Origin: an uncultured bacterium
GTDB lineage: Bacteria; Bacteroidota; Bacteroidia; Sphingobacteriales; Sphingobacteriaceae
Direction: 5' to 3'
Length of the DNA stretch: 5,256 nt
Assembly: GCA_903958995.1 (NCBI GenBank)
Contig: CAJBVG010000077.1
Location: 1-5,256, forward strand
Both the position numbers and the translations under genes were made by a program. Shown piece after piece: positions 1 through 5,256 of this stretch; the first letter of the stretch is position 1; each line of letters begins with the position of its first letter. The notes beneath the pieces are model-generated. The model saw only the letters and a list, made by a program, of their open reading frames with translations. It made no database searches and had not been told where the DNA came from.

Positions 1-11
1 AAAACTTTACC

Positions 12-51
12 AAAAAAAAATGGGCAAGTAGAACTTCCTACTTACCCATTT
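12..51 (-). terminator. Intrinsic terminator of the T9SS protein gene
   Basis: Read on the minus strand, an inverted repeat (arms 45-51 plus 38-43, and 26-31 plus 18-24) forms a 14-bp stem. The only non-Watson-Crick position, 44 opposite 25, is a U-G wobble in the leftward RNA but a C-A mismatch in the rightward one, so the hairpin is better formed in the leftward transcript. The loop is six bases (32-37). The stem is followed by a run of nine T on the minus strand (12-20, partly shared with the stem). It lies about 20 bases past the stop codon at 71-73, as expected for a rho-independent terminator ending that gene. Confidence 0.88.
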
Positions 52-70
52 AATAAACTAAAATTCAACG

Positions 71-1903
71 TTATTCTTTCACTATTTTATTAAAACTATC
101 TACGCCATTGATACTAGTTTTCACTGTATAAAAACCACTTGGCAATTCGTTAATATTAATCTTTACTTCATTTGCATTAACATCTTGTGTAAATACTACT
201 TGACCCAATGAATTGTAAATAACAATGTTTTGGATGTCTTTTTCAGTAGTAATGTTCAATGTTCCGTTGCTAGGGTTAGGATAAATTCCAACCTTCTCTG
301 CTTTTGTAGATCCAACACCTACTAAAGCTTTTTTGCTAAACATCACGTTATCGATAAATGCTATAGAAGCACCAGCTGGTGTACTAGAAAATATTAATTG
401 TGCGATGTTTGATTTCGTTGTAAGACCAGTCATGCTAGAAATTGGAACAGCTACGTGATTCCATCCACTTAAGGTAGGTGTAATCGTAGTTTCGTGTTCT
501 ACATCATTTCCACCACCAAATGCAGCATCAGCTCCAAAATCTACTAATTTGAATCTGAACGAAGTTGAATTTGGTGTCCATAAATTAAACTCAAATGTAT
601 CCATTGAGCTAATGTTAATTTGACTTACCACCGCTTCCACACCAACGAAATCTAAACTTGAGTATTTCTTAACATCATTACCACCAATTTGAATATCGGT
701 AAGCGTTGCTGATGACCAAGATGTTCTCCAAGTATCTATTAGAGTATTGGTATAAGCGTTACTAAACAATGAAATAACATCTGATGATAATTTAGTAGGC
801 GTTGCTGCTGCAACTGTTGGTTCTGTTGCTCCTGCAACATCTTTACTAAATAAAATATTATCTACGTAAACAACTGATGTACCTGCTGGTGAACTAGCAA
901 AAATCAATTGTGCAATATGTGATTTCGTAGTAAGACCTGTCATCGCAGAAAGTGGAACAGAGATGTGATTCCATCCGTTTAAGGTCGGTGTAATTACAGT
1001 TTCATGTTCTGTATCATCTCCACCACCAAATGCTCCGTTTGCACCAAAATCTACAATTTTAAATCTAAACGAAGTTGAATTTGGTGACCATAAATCAAAT
1101 TCAAATAAATCCATACCACTAATATTTATTTGATTATTTACGGTTTCAATTCCTACATAATCTAAGCCTGTGTATTTCTTAGCGTCGTTACCTGCAATTT
1201 GTAAATCAATTAATGAAGCTACAGACCATGATGTTCTCCAAGTATCTACTGCAACATTGGTATAGGCATTACTAAACAATGAAATAACATCTGATGATAA
1301 TTTAGTAGGTGTAGTTGCTGCAACTGTTGGTTCAGCTAGTGCAGTACCTCCAGAAAATGTAATATTATCGAAATATGCAATTACATCAGAACTTCTTCCA
1401 GCCAAATTGAAGTCAGGAAAAACAATGATTTGACTAATATTCGTTGAAGATGGCTCACCAATTTTAGAGCTAAAGTCGAACGTTAATTCTTCCCATTGAT
1501 TGATTAAGGTGTTTGCCACTTTAATTTCACCAGTAGAGGCTAAAGAACCTGTTGCAAACTTGATTCCAACATCGCTAATTACCGATTTGTAAACCATAAT
1601 CTTTACCGTTGAATTCGATGCTGATAGTGTGAATGTGCCAATACTAGAGCCATTTTGTGACTCACAGCCTGCCCATGGGTTACCTGCTTGCAATGCTGTA
1701 AATTTTGCAACCGTACTTGATGTATTTATGCCAGTAGCACTTGGATTGCTCACGAATTCCAATGGAGGATTTGTAACATTCTCGAAAGTTGTCCAAGACC
1801 AATTTGCACCATGACCCCCAGTTTCAAAATTAATGGGGTTGTTTTGCGAAAATCCCATACTCGAAATAAGTATGGAAATGCTAAGTGTAATTAATTTTTT
1901 CAT
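71..1903 (-). CDS. Secreted T9SS-sorted protein with three putative glycan-binding modules
   Basis: This 610-residue protein is probably an extracellular or surface carbohydrate-binding protein. Residues 1-20 are a signal peptide (Lys-Lys, hydrophobic core, ending GFSQ). Residues about 21-185 form a first beta-rich module with aromatic residues W35, W37, W77 and W137, ending in a YFDNITFSG strand typical of beta-sandwich binding modules. Residues 191-354 and 361-524 are two copies of a second module, each with four tryptophans in equivalent positions (W222/W226/W272/W311 and W392/W396/W442/W481), ending VDNI/IDNV then FSK. Residues about 538-610 match the T9SS type A sorting domain: YPNPSNG (541-547), YNSLGQVV (563-570), LPSGFYTV (587-594), and a final lysine-containing strand. 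No glycosidase motif is visible. Similar modules are, to my recollection, attached to secreted flavobacterial beta-glucanases; with the GH17 genes nearby this suggests a beta-glucan ligand, which is inference. The ATG at 1901-1903 is chosen because it gives the signal peptide; no Shine-Dalgarno precedes it, which is normal for the phylum. Function as a binding protein: moderate confidence. Secretion route: high confidence. Confidence 0.85.
   Translation of the reverse strand: MKKLITLSISILISSMGFSQNNPINFETGGHGANWSWTTFENVTNPPLEFVSNPSATGINTSSTVAKFTALQAGNPWAGCESQNGSSIGTFTLSASNSTVKIMVYKSVISDVGIKFATGSLASTGEIKVANTLINQWEELTFDFSSKIGEPSSTNISQIIVFPDFNLAGRSSDVIAYFDNITFSGGTALAEPTVAATTPTKLSSDVISLFSNAYTNVAVDTWRTSWSVASLIDLQIAGNDAKKYTGLDYVGIETVNNQINISGMDLFEFDLWSPNSTSFRFKIVDFGANGAFGGGDDTEHETVITPTLNGWNHISVPLSAMTGLTTKSHIAQLIFASSPAGTSVVYVDNILFSKDVAGATEPTVAAATPTKLSSDVISLFSNAYTNTLIDTWRTSWSSATLTDIQIGGNDVKKYSSLDFVGVEAVVSQINISSMDTFEFNLWTPNSTSFRFKLVDFGADAAFGGGNDVEHETTITPTLSGWNHVAVPISSMTGLTTKSNIAQLIFSSTPAGASIAFIDNVMFSKKALVGVGSTKAEKVGIYPNPSNGTLNITTEKDIQNIVIYNSLGQVVFTQDVNANEVKININELPSGFYTVKTSINGVDSFNKIVKE
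332..823 (-). repeat. Tandem module copy 2 (residues 361-524)
   Basis: This is the second copy of a 164-residue module, offset exactly 170 residues (510 bp) from copy 1. By hand count 122 of 164 residues are identical (about 74%) with no gaps. Conserved blocks include SSDVISLFSNAYTN, TWRTSW, PNSTSFRFK, an acidic glycine-rich loop AFGGG-D-EHE, ITPTL-GWNH and MTGLTTKS. The copies are separated by a short linker. They most likely arose by intragenic duplication and would give multivalent binding. Confidence 0.92.
842..1333 (-). repeat. Tandem module copy 1 (residues 191-354)
   Basis: This is the first copy of the module repeated at 332-823. Conservation at DNA level is uneven: a 41-base block (1269-1309, equal to 759-799) encoding the start of the module is identical, while the end of the module (GTSVVYVDNI against GASIAFIDNV) has diverged strongly. 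The acidic glycine-rich loop near residues 285-300 could bind a metal ion or sugar, but nothing in the sequence proves this. Confidence 0.92.
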
Positions 1904-2018
1904 ATAAATAAGTTTGAATTATTAGTGTTTCATATGCAATATAAGATAAATAATACTTGAAGTAAAAAATACCATAAGTGTTTTTGCTAATTTTGATGCC
2001 TAATTTGTATTTTGCAGT
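1904..2018. other. Divergent intergenic region
   Basis: These 115 bp separate the divergently transcribed T9SS protein gene and the Nudix-type regulator gene, so both promoters should lie here. A good -7 element is seen only for the rightward gene. For the leftward gene the best candidate is an imperfect TATATTG on the minus strand (1937-1943), which is too weak to call. An 11-bp odd palindrome, TACTTgAAGTA, lies at 1954-1964 and is a possible operator. No RNA gene or small ORF is evident. Confidence 0.6.
1988..1995 (+). promoter_or_regulatory. Candidate -7 promoter element of the regulator gene
   Basis: TAATTTTG at 1988-1995 exactly fits the Bacteroidota sigma factor -7 consensus TAnnTTTG. 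It sits 23 bases before the ATG at 2019, giving a short leader of about 15-18 bases. No TTG is present at the usual distance upstream (the nearest, 1957-1959, is 28 bases away), so the -33 half is missing or degenerate. In such AT-rich DNA a chance match is possible. Confidence 0.4.
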
Positions 2019-2744
2019 ATGAAAACACCAAGTTCATATTTTTTATCCGATCATACCATTCCATTAAATGATTACTTTGTTTTTGGTTTATCTATCGATT
2101 GTGTAGTGTTTGGGTATCATGAAGGTGAAATCAAAGTACTATTGGTACAAAGAGACGTAGAACCATTTAATGGACATTGGGCGCTAATAGGCGATTTAGT
2201 AGAGCCTGATAAAAATCTGGAGGAGGCTGCCAATAATGTTTTAGAGAATCTCACCGGCTTAAAAAACATCTATATGAAACAGTTCTTTACCTTTGGAAGT
2301 GTAGATAGGCACCCTTTAGGTCGAGTAGTAACTGTGGCTTATTTTTCATTGGTAAATAGTATGAACTATCAACCTATAGCATCATCTTGGGCTAAATCTG
2401 CAGAGTGGATTAATATTAATAATTTACCAGAACTTGCTTTTGATCATTATACGATTTTATGCAAGGGTATAGAAACCTTAAAAAATGAAGTCCGCCACAA
2501 GCCTACTGGTTTTGAACTACTACCAAAGAAGTTTACCCTGTTGGAATTACAATTATTGTATGAAGCCTTGCTTGGATATAAATTTGATAAATCTAATTTT
2601 AGAAAGAAAATTCAGGAAATGAATATTCTAAGACCATTAAATGAGTTCAAATTAAATGTTTCTCATCGTCCGGCAAAATTATTCGAATTCGACGAAAAAA
2701 GATATAGAACATTAGAAAAAGAAGGCTTTTCTTTTGAGCTTTAA
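2019..2744 (+). CDS. Nudix-type winged-helix transcriptional regulator (NrtR/AraR-like)
   Basis: This 241-residue protein has the two-part structure of the NrtR family: an N-terminal Nudix fold (residues about 20-155) and a C-terminal winged helix-turn-helix (about 165-230) with the family hallmarks FTLLELQLLYEALLG (172-186), NFRKKI (193-198) and HRPAKLFEF (216-224). The Nudix box at residues 58-81 has lost the hydrolase signature: where active enzymes have REUxEExGU, this protein reads NVLENLTGL (73-81), and the upstream glutamate is K65. It should therefore bind a nucleotide or sugar ligand without hydrolysing it. Known relatives are NrtR (NAD metabolism, ADP-ribose effector) and Bacteroides AraR (arabinose effector). 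Its position, divergent from a glycan-binding protein gene and convergent with GH17 genes, suggests control of beta-glucan use, but its ligand and targets are not visible in the sequence. The ATG is preceded by a -7 element and no Shine-Dalgarno. An annotation as an active Nudix hydrolase would be misleading. Confidence 0.88.
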   Translation: MKTPSSYFLSDHTIPLNDYFVFGLSIDCVVFGYHEGEIKVLLVQRDVEPFNGHWALIGDLVEPDKNLEEAANNVLENLTGLKNIYMKQFFTFGSVDRHPLGRVVTVAYFSLVNSMNYQPIASSWAKSAEWININNLPELAFDHYTILCKGIETLKNEVRHKPTGFELLPKKFTLLELQLLYEALLGYKFDKSNFRKKIQEMNILRPLNEFKLNVSHRPAKLFEFDEKRYRTLEKEGFSFEL

Positions 2745-2749
2745 AACAT

Positions 2750-2788
2750 CACAAAAAAGAAGAATTATATTAATTCTTCTTTTTTGTG
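2750..2788. terminator. Bidirectional terminator hairpin between convergent genes
   Basis: This is a perfect 18-bp inverted repeat (2750-2767 with 2771-2788) around a three-base loop. The core stem GAAGAATTA/TAATTCTTC is flanked by six A on one side and six T on the other, so each strand presents a stem followed by a U-run, the usual form of a shared terminator. It begins 6 bases after the regulator stop codon. On the minus strand it contains the last seven codons (H306-I312) and the stop codon (2765-2767) of the GH17 gene. Confidence 0.85.
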
Positions 2789-3703
2789 AAATACTAGTTT
2801 TGGAGTTCGGTCTGCTTTAAAAAGTCCCCAATGTTTTTCGGGTTCCATTGGATCAGATGATCCCTTCCATTGCTCATCAAATGCTTCGAAAAAGAAGGTT
2901 AGTATATTATTTTTAGTTGTCCAATCCATTAAATCTTCATAATATATTTTCTGATTCTCTTCATTCACATGTTCTGTATTAATTCCAATTCCATGTGAAT
3001 TGGTAGCCCAGCCTGCTTCAGTAATTACAACTGGTACATTAGGAAACTGCTTGGCAACGGTTTCATAATTGGCGATGGTGTACTCAACCGCTTCGTGTAT
3101 GTGTTTATATTCCCAAACCGGATAAGTATGTATGGAAATATAATCGATTACCTCCACCAATGGTTTAAGGTAATTTAACCAAGGAACATAATTTTCACAA
3201 AACGTAACGGGCTGTTTTATATTTTTCTTTACTTTTTTGGCAAACGATACCACACGTTCTACTGGTACAAAGTGGTCTGTCCAATCAACACATGCTTCAT
3301 TGCCCAAAGAAACAGTAAAAATAATTTCTGAATATTGATTTGACCAATCTATTAATCGCTGAATTTTAAGGTCATTACTATTTTTATTTTCTACTAATTG
3401 TTTTTCTTCATAAACACCACCACCCCAAGGGCAACCTTGGTTATTCATTTCGGCAACTATATAGGCACCTAGCATTATTTTGAAATCGAGTTTTTCATTT
3501 TGAATAACCTTGATCACAGTTAAAGCATGCTCGTCACAATCATACAAGCGAAGGTATTTCCAATCCGATTGTAAGAGTAATAAATCTTCTTTTATTTCTT
3601 CGTATGATGGATTAATGCCACCTGGTTGTTGACCATTTCTAAAACCAGAATAACAGATGGCTTTATCAAATGGGAAATTGAATTGCTTAAAAAAATTACT
3701 CAT
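2765..3703 (-). CDS. GH17-like beta-1,3-glucanase-type protein, divergent member, no signal peptide
   Basis: This 312-residue protein is a TIM-barrel glycoside hydrolase of the GH17 type (clan A). Visible motifs in order: the N-terminal strand ICYSGFRNGQQPG (16-28), YLRLYDCDEH (50-59), the acid/base region VSLGNEAC with E136, IDYISIHTYPVWE (186-198), the nucleophile region VVITEAGW with E229, and a C-terminal FFFEAFDEQWKG (270-281) followed by HWGLF (291-295). Both catalytic glutamates are present, so activity is likely. It differs from its two neighbours: the GH17 signature proline after GW is alanine (A233), and there is a unique loop, NNQGCPWGGGVYEE (87-100), between the barrel start and the acid/base. 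No hydrophobic signal is present, so it is predicted to be cytoplasmic and to act on imported beta-glucan oligosaccharides (inference). Its ATG overlaps the upstream stop by one base (TAATG), indicating translational coupling. It is the last gene of the operon, and its 3' end lies within the terminator hairpin. Exact linkage specificity is unknown. Confidence 0.82.
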   Translation of the reverse strand: MSNFFKQFNFPFDKAICYSGFRNGQQPGGINPSYEEIKEDLLLLQSDWKYLRLYDCDEHALTVIKVIQNEKLDFKIMLGAYIVAEMNNQGCPWGGGVYEEKQLVENKNSNDLKIQRLIDWSNQYSEIIFTVSLGNEACVDWTDHFVPVERVVSFAKKVKKNIKQPVTFCENYVPWLNYLKPLVEVIDYISIHTYPVWEYKHIHEAVEYTIANYETVAKQFPNVPVVITEAGWATNSHGIGINTEHVNEENQKIYYEDLMDWTTKNNILTFFFEAFDEQWKGSSDPMEPEKHWGLFKADRTPKLVFHKKEELI

Positions 3704-4626
3704 TAATATTTAATTTTTTCATGTTTATCCCATAATCCCCAATACGCACCTACATCTCCCTCAGGTCCTACTTTCCACGACTCATCAAATGATGCAAAGT
3801 AAAAACTCTCGATTCCATTTGCATTGTACCAATGCTGGCAATCGATAAAATATCGCATGGCATTTTCTTCATTCGCTACAGAGGCCTTAAAAGCACCTCC
3901 TTCACTAGGCCAACCGGTTTCAGTAATAATTACTCGCTTACCCTGTCCTGCATGTTTAGCAGATTCGAACATACTCTTCATGTGATCAAAAGAATATTCG
4001 ATAGGGCAACCTTCCCAATACGGGTAACAGTTTGTTAAAACCACATCACATATTTCGGTAATTCTTGGACGGTGAGAGAACTCGTAATAGGCATCTACAT
4101 AACCCACTGGAATATGAGGAATTGCTTCTTTAACCCTCTGTATATAGGCTAACAATTGGTCTTCGGTTAAATCTTTTCTATACATCACTTCATTACCTAC
4201 TGCAGCAACATCAACCAAGCCTTCATTCGCCATAGAAATCAGGCTTTCAATTTCCCGTTCATTCAATTCCATATCATCACCAAGCCATGCCCCTACTAGG
4301 GTTTTCATTCCATGTTTTTTTGCCACTCTTGGTACATGTTCATTTCCTTCTATACATGAAAACGAGCGAACCCATTTAGCATAAGGTTTTAAAATTTCAA
4401 TGCGACGCTCCACTTGAACTTCTGTAATTATTGATCCGGGTTTTTGCCCATCTTCATAAATACTAAAGCAAATGCCATGCATTCCACCCTCAAGTGTTTT
4501 GTGCCACAAACTTTTTAAGTCTAATGGAGTAATTTGTTGATAATCGATTTGATTTTCTTCATGTTGCAGATGCGAATAGCTTTCTCTATTTTCTGCTGTA
4601 AAAAAATGACCTTGTCTGAATGACAT
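3703..4626 (-). CDS. GH17 family glycoside hydrolase (beta-1,3-glucanase type), no signal peptide
   Basis: This 307-residue protein is complete and matches GH17 closely. The barrel starts near residue 50 with GICFSIYEDGQKPG, then WVRSFSCIEGNEHVP (85-99), VGAWLG (111-116), the acid/base motif AAVGNEVMYR with E146, GYVDAYYEF (175-183), TNCYPYWEG (198-206), and the nucleophile motif VIITETGWPSEGG with E236, which satisfies the classic GH17 signature E-[ST]-G-W-P-S. It ends with FASFDESWKVG (277-287) and YWGLWDKHEK (295-304). GH17 enzymes hydrolyse or transfer beta-1,3-glucan chains. About 45 polar residues precede the barrel and contain no hydrophobic core, so no export signal is seen and a cytoplasmic role is inferred. 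It is a close paralogue, roughly half identical, of the gene 11 bp upstream, and is coupled to the downstream 312-residue GH17 by a one-base overlap. ATG at 4624-4626; no Shine-Dalgarno, as usual in this phylum. Family: high confidence; substrate: moderate. Confidence 0.9.
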   Translation of the reverse strand: MSFRQGHFFTAENRESYSHLQHEENQIDYQQITPLDLKSLWHKTLEGGMHGICFSIYEDGQKPGSIITEVQVERRIEILKPYAKWVRSFSCIEGNEHVPRVAKKHGMKTLVGAWLGDDMELNEREIESLISMANEGLVDVAAVGNEVMYRKDLTEDQLLAYIQRVKEAIPHIPVGYVDAYYEFSHRPRITEICDVVLTNCYPYWEGCPIEYSFDHMKSMFESAKHAGQGKRVIITETGWPSEGGAFKASVANEENAMRYFIDCQHWYNANGIESFYFASFDESWKVGPEGDVGAYWGLWDKHEKIKY

Positions 4627-4637
4627 AATATTTAGAT

Positions 4638-5256
4638 TTATTTTTTAAACTTGAATTGTTCGTTTTTGTCCCATAAGCCCCAAGAGCTCCCTAATTTACC
4701 TTCTTGAATTACTTTCCATGATTCATCAAATGAACTGAAATGATATAAATCGATATTACTATTTCTTGCCCATTCTTGCGAAACTATAAAATATTTCATT
4801 GCATTGATTCTTGAAGGTACAGCATTTTCGATAGTTTCTCCAATACTTGGCCATCCGGTTTCAGTAACAATAATCTTTTTACCCTTACTTACTGTTTTTA
4901 TAATCTCAAACATATTTGCGAGGTATGATAAAGAGTAATCAATCGAAGCACCTTCCCAAAACGGATAAAAGTTACATAACACTACATCACATGCATCTAT
5001 AAGTTGGGGCCTTTCAATAAACTGATAATAAGCATCTACATAACCTACTTCAACAGTATTTGGTATTGCTTTTTTAACTCGATTGATGTAACCAATCAAT
5101 TCCGCTTCAGAAATTTCTCCTCTATGCAATACTTCATTACCTACTGAGGCAATATCCACTAAGCCTCTATTTGATAATTCAATAAGTGCATTTATTTCTT
5201 GTTCATTTCTCTCCTTATCCTTACTAATCCAAGCGCCGACAATGGTTTTAATTTCT
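4638..5256 (-). CDS. GH17 family glycoside hydrolase, 5' end cut by the window edge
   Basis: This is a partial gene: the frame stays open to the window edge, with 205 complete codons visible from 5255 down to the TAA at 4638-4640. A GTG at 5157-5159 can look like a start, but it is an internal valine. The codons before it read EIKTIVGAWISKDKERNEQE and align with residues 107-126 of the neighbouring 307-residue paralogue, so about 105 N-terminal residues are missing. Motifs present: ASVGNEVLHR with the acid/base glutamate (visible residue 41), GYVDAYYQF, CNFYPFWEG, IIVTETGWPS with the nucleophile glutamate (visible residue 132), then SSFDESWKV and SWGLWDKNEQ. Both catalytic residues and the full GH17 signature are kept, so the enzyme is probably active on beta-1,3-glucan-type substrates. 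It is the upstream of the two near-duplicate genes in the operon. Whether it has a signal peptide cannot be seen here. Confidence 0.88.
   Translation of the reverse strand, partial: EIKTIVGAWISKDKERNEQEINALIELSNRGLVDIASVGNEVLHRGEISEAELIGYINRVKKAIPNTVEVGYVDAYYQFIERPQLIDACDVVLCNFYPFWEGASIDYSLSYLANMFEIIKTVSKGKKIIVTETGWPSIGETIENAVPSRINAMKYFIVSQEWARNSNIDLYHFSSFDESWKVIQEGKLGSSWGLWDKNEQFKFKK

Noticed and set aside
332..1333. Tandem 510-bp repeat as a sign of a mobile element or assembly error
   Set aside because: The copies differ at many codons while keeping the reading frame and the tryptophan pattern, which fits an old protein-module duplication rather than an insertion or a collapsed assembly.
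1629..1814. A 61-codon open frame on the plus strand
   Set aside because: It lies wholly antisense to the N-terminal module of the secreted protein, has no recognisable motif and no start signals, and is best explained as a shadow frame.
1937..1943. TATATTG on the minus strand as a promoter element of the T9SS protein gene
   Set aside because: It is one base short of the TAnnTTTG spacing and has no TTG at the right upstream distance, so it cannot be separated from chance in AT-rich DNA.
1924..1983. AGTGTTT occurring twice in the intergenic region as a direct-repeat binding site
   Set aside because: Seven-base repeats in AT-rich intergenic DNA are expected by chance, and the two occurrences share no flanking sequence.
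2019..2744. Annotation as an active Nudix hydrolase
   Set aside because: The metal-binding glutamates of the Nudix box are absent and a C-terminal winged helix is present, so a regulator is the better call.
3832..4038. A 68-codon open frame on the plus strand
   Set aside because: It is antisense to the C-terminal half of the 307-residue GH17 gene, including its nucleophile motif, and has no family resemblance; a shadow frame.

Overview
The window is AT-rich DNA that looks like a chromosomal fragment from a member of the Bacteroidota, most likely a flavobacterium. The evidence is a secreted protein ending in a type IX secretion (T9SS/Por) C-terminal sorting domain, starts without Shine-Dalgarno sequences, a Bacteroidota-type -7 element (TAnnTTTG), and a Nudix-type winged-helix regulator next to sugar genes. 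No RNA gene, CRISPR array, insertion sequence or phage gene was seen.

Layout, left to right: (1) an intrinsic terminator at 12-51 serving the leftward gene at 71-1903. That gene encodes a 610-residue secreted protein with a signal peptide, one N-terminal beta-sandwich-like module, two tandem modules about 74% identical to each other, and a T9SS sorting tail. No catalytic domain is visible. (2) A 115-bp divergent intergenic region (1904-2018). (3) A rightward gene (2019-2744) for an NrtR/AraR-type regulator whose Nudix box has lost its catalytic residues. (4) A long perfect hairpin (2750-2788) that probably terminates transcription from both sides and includes the last codons of the convergent gene. 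(5) A leftward operon of three family GH17 (beta-1,3-glucanase clan) proteins: 2765-3703, 3703-4626, and 4638 to the window edge (5'-truncated by the window). The first two overlap by one base and the next gap is 11 bp.

The simplest reading is part of a locus for using beta-1,3-glucan (laminarin-like). The T9SS protein would bind glycan outside the cell or at the surface, the GH17 proteins (the two complete ones have no signal peptide) would act on imported oligosaccharides in the cytoplasm, and the regulator would sense a sugar or metabolite. The GH17 assignment is well supported by motifs. The laminarin link, the cytoplasmic location and the regulatory connections are inferences. No SusC/SusD pair or transporter lies inside the window. 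The components belong to recognisable families; the least ordinary features are the three-gene GH17 cluster apparently without export signals and the catalysis-free three-module secreted protein.
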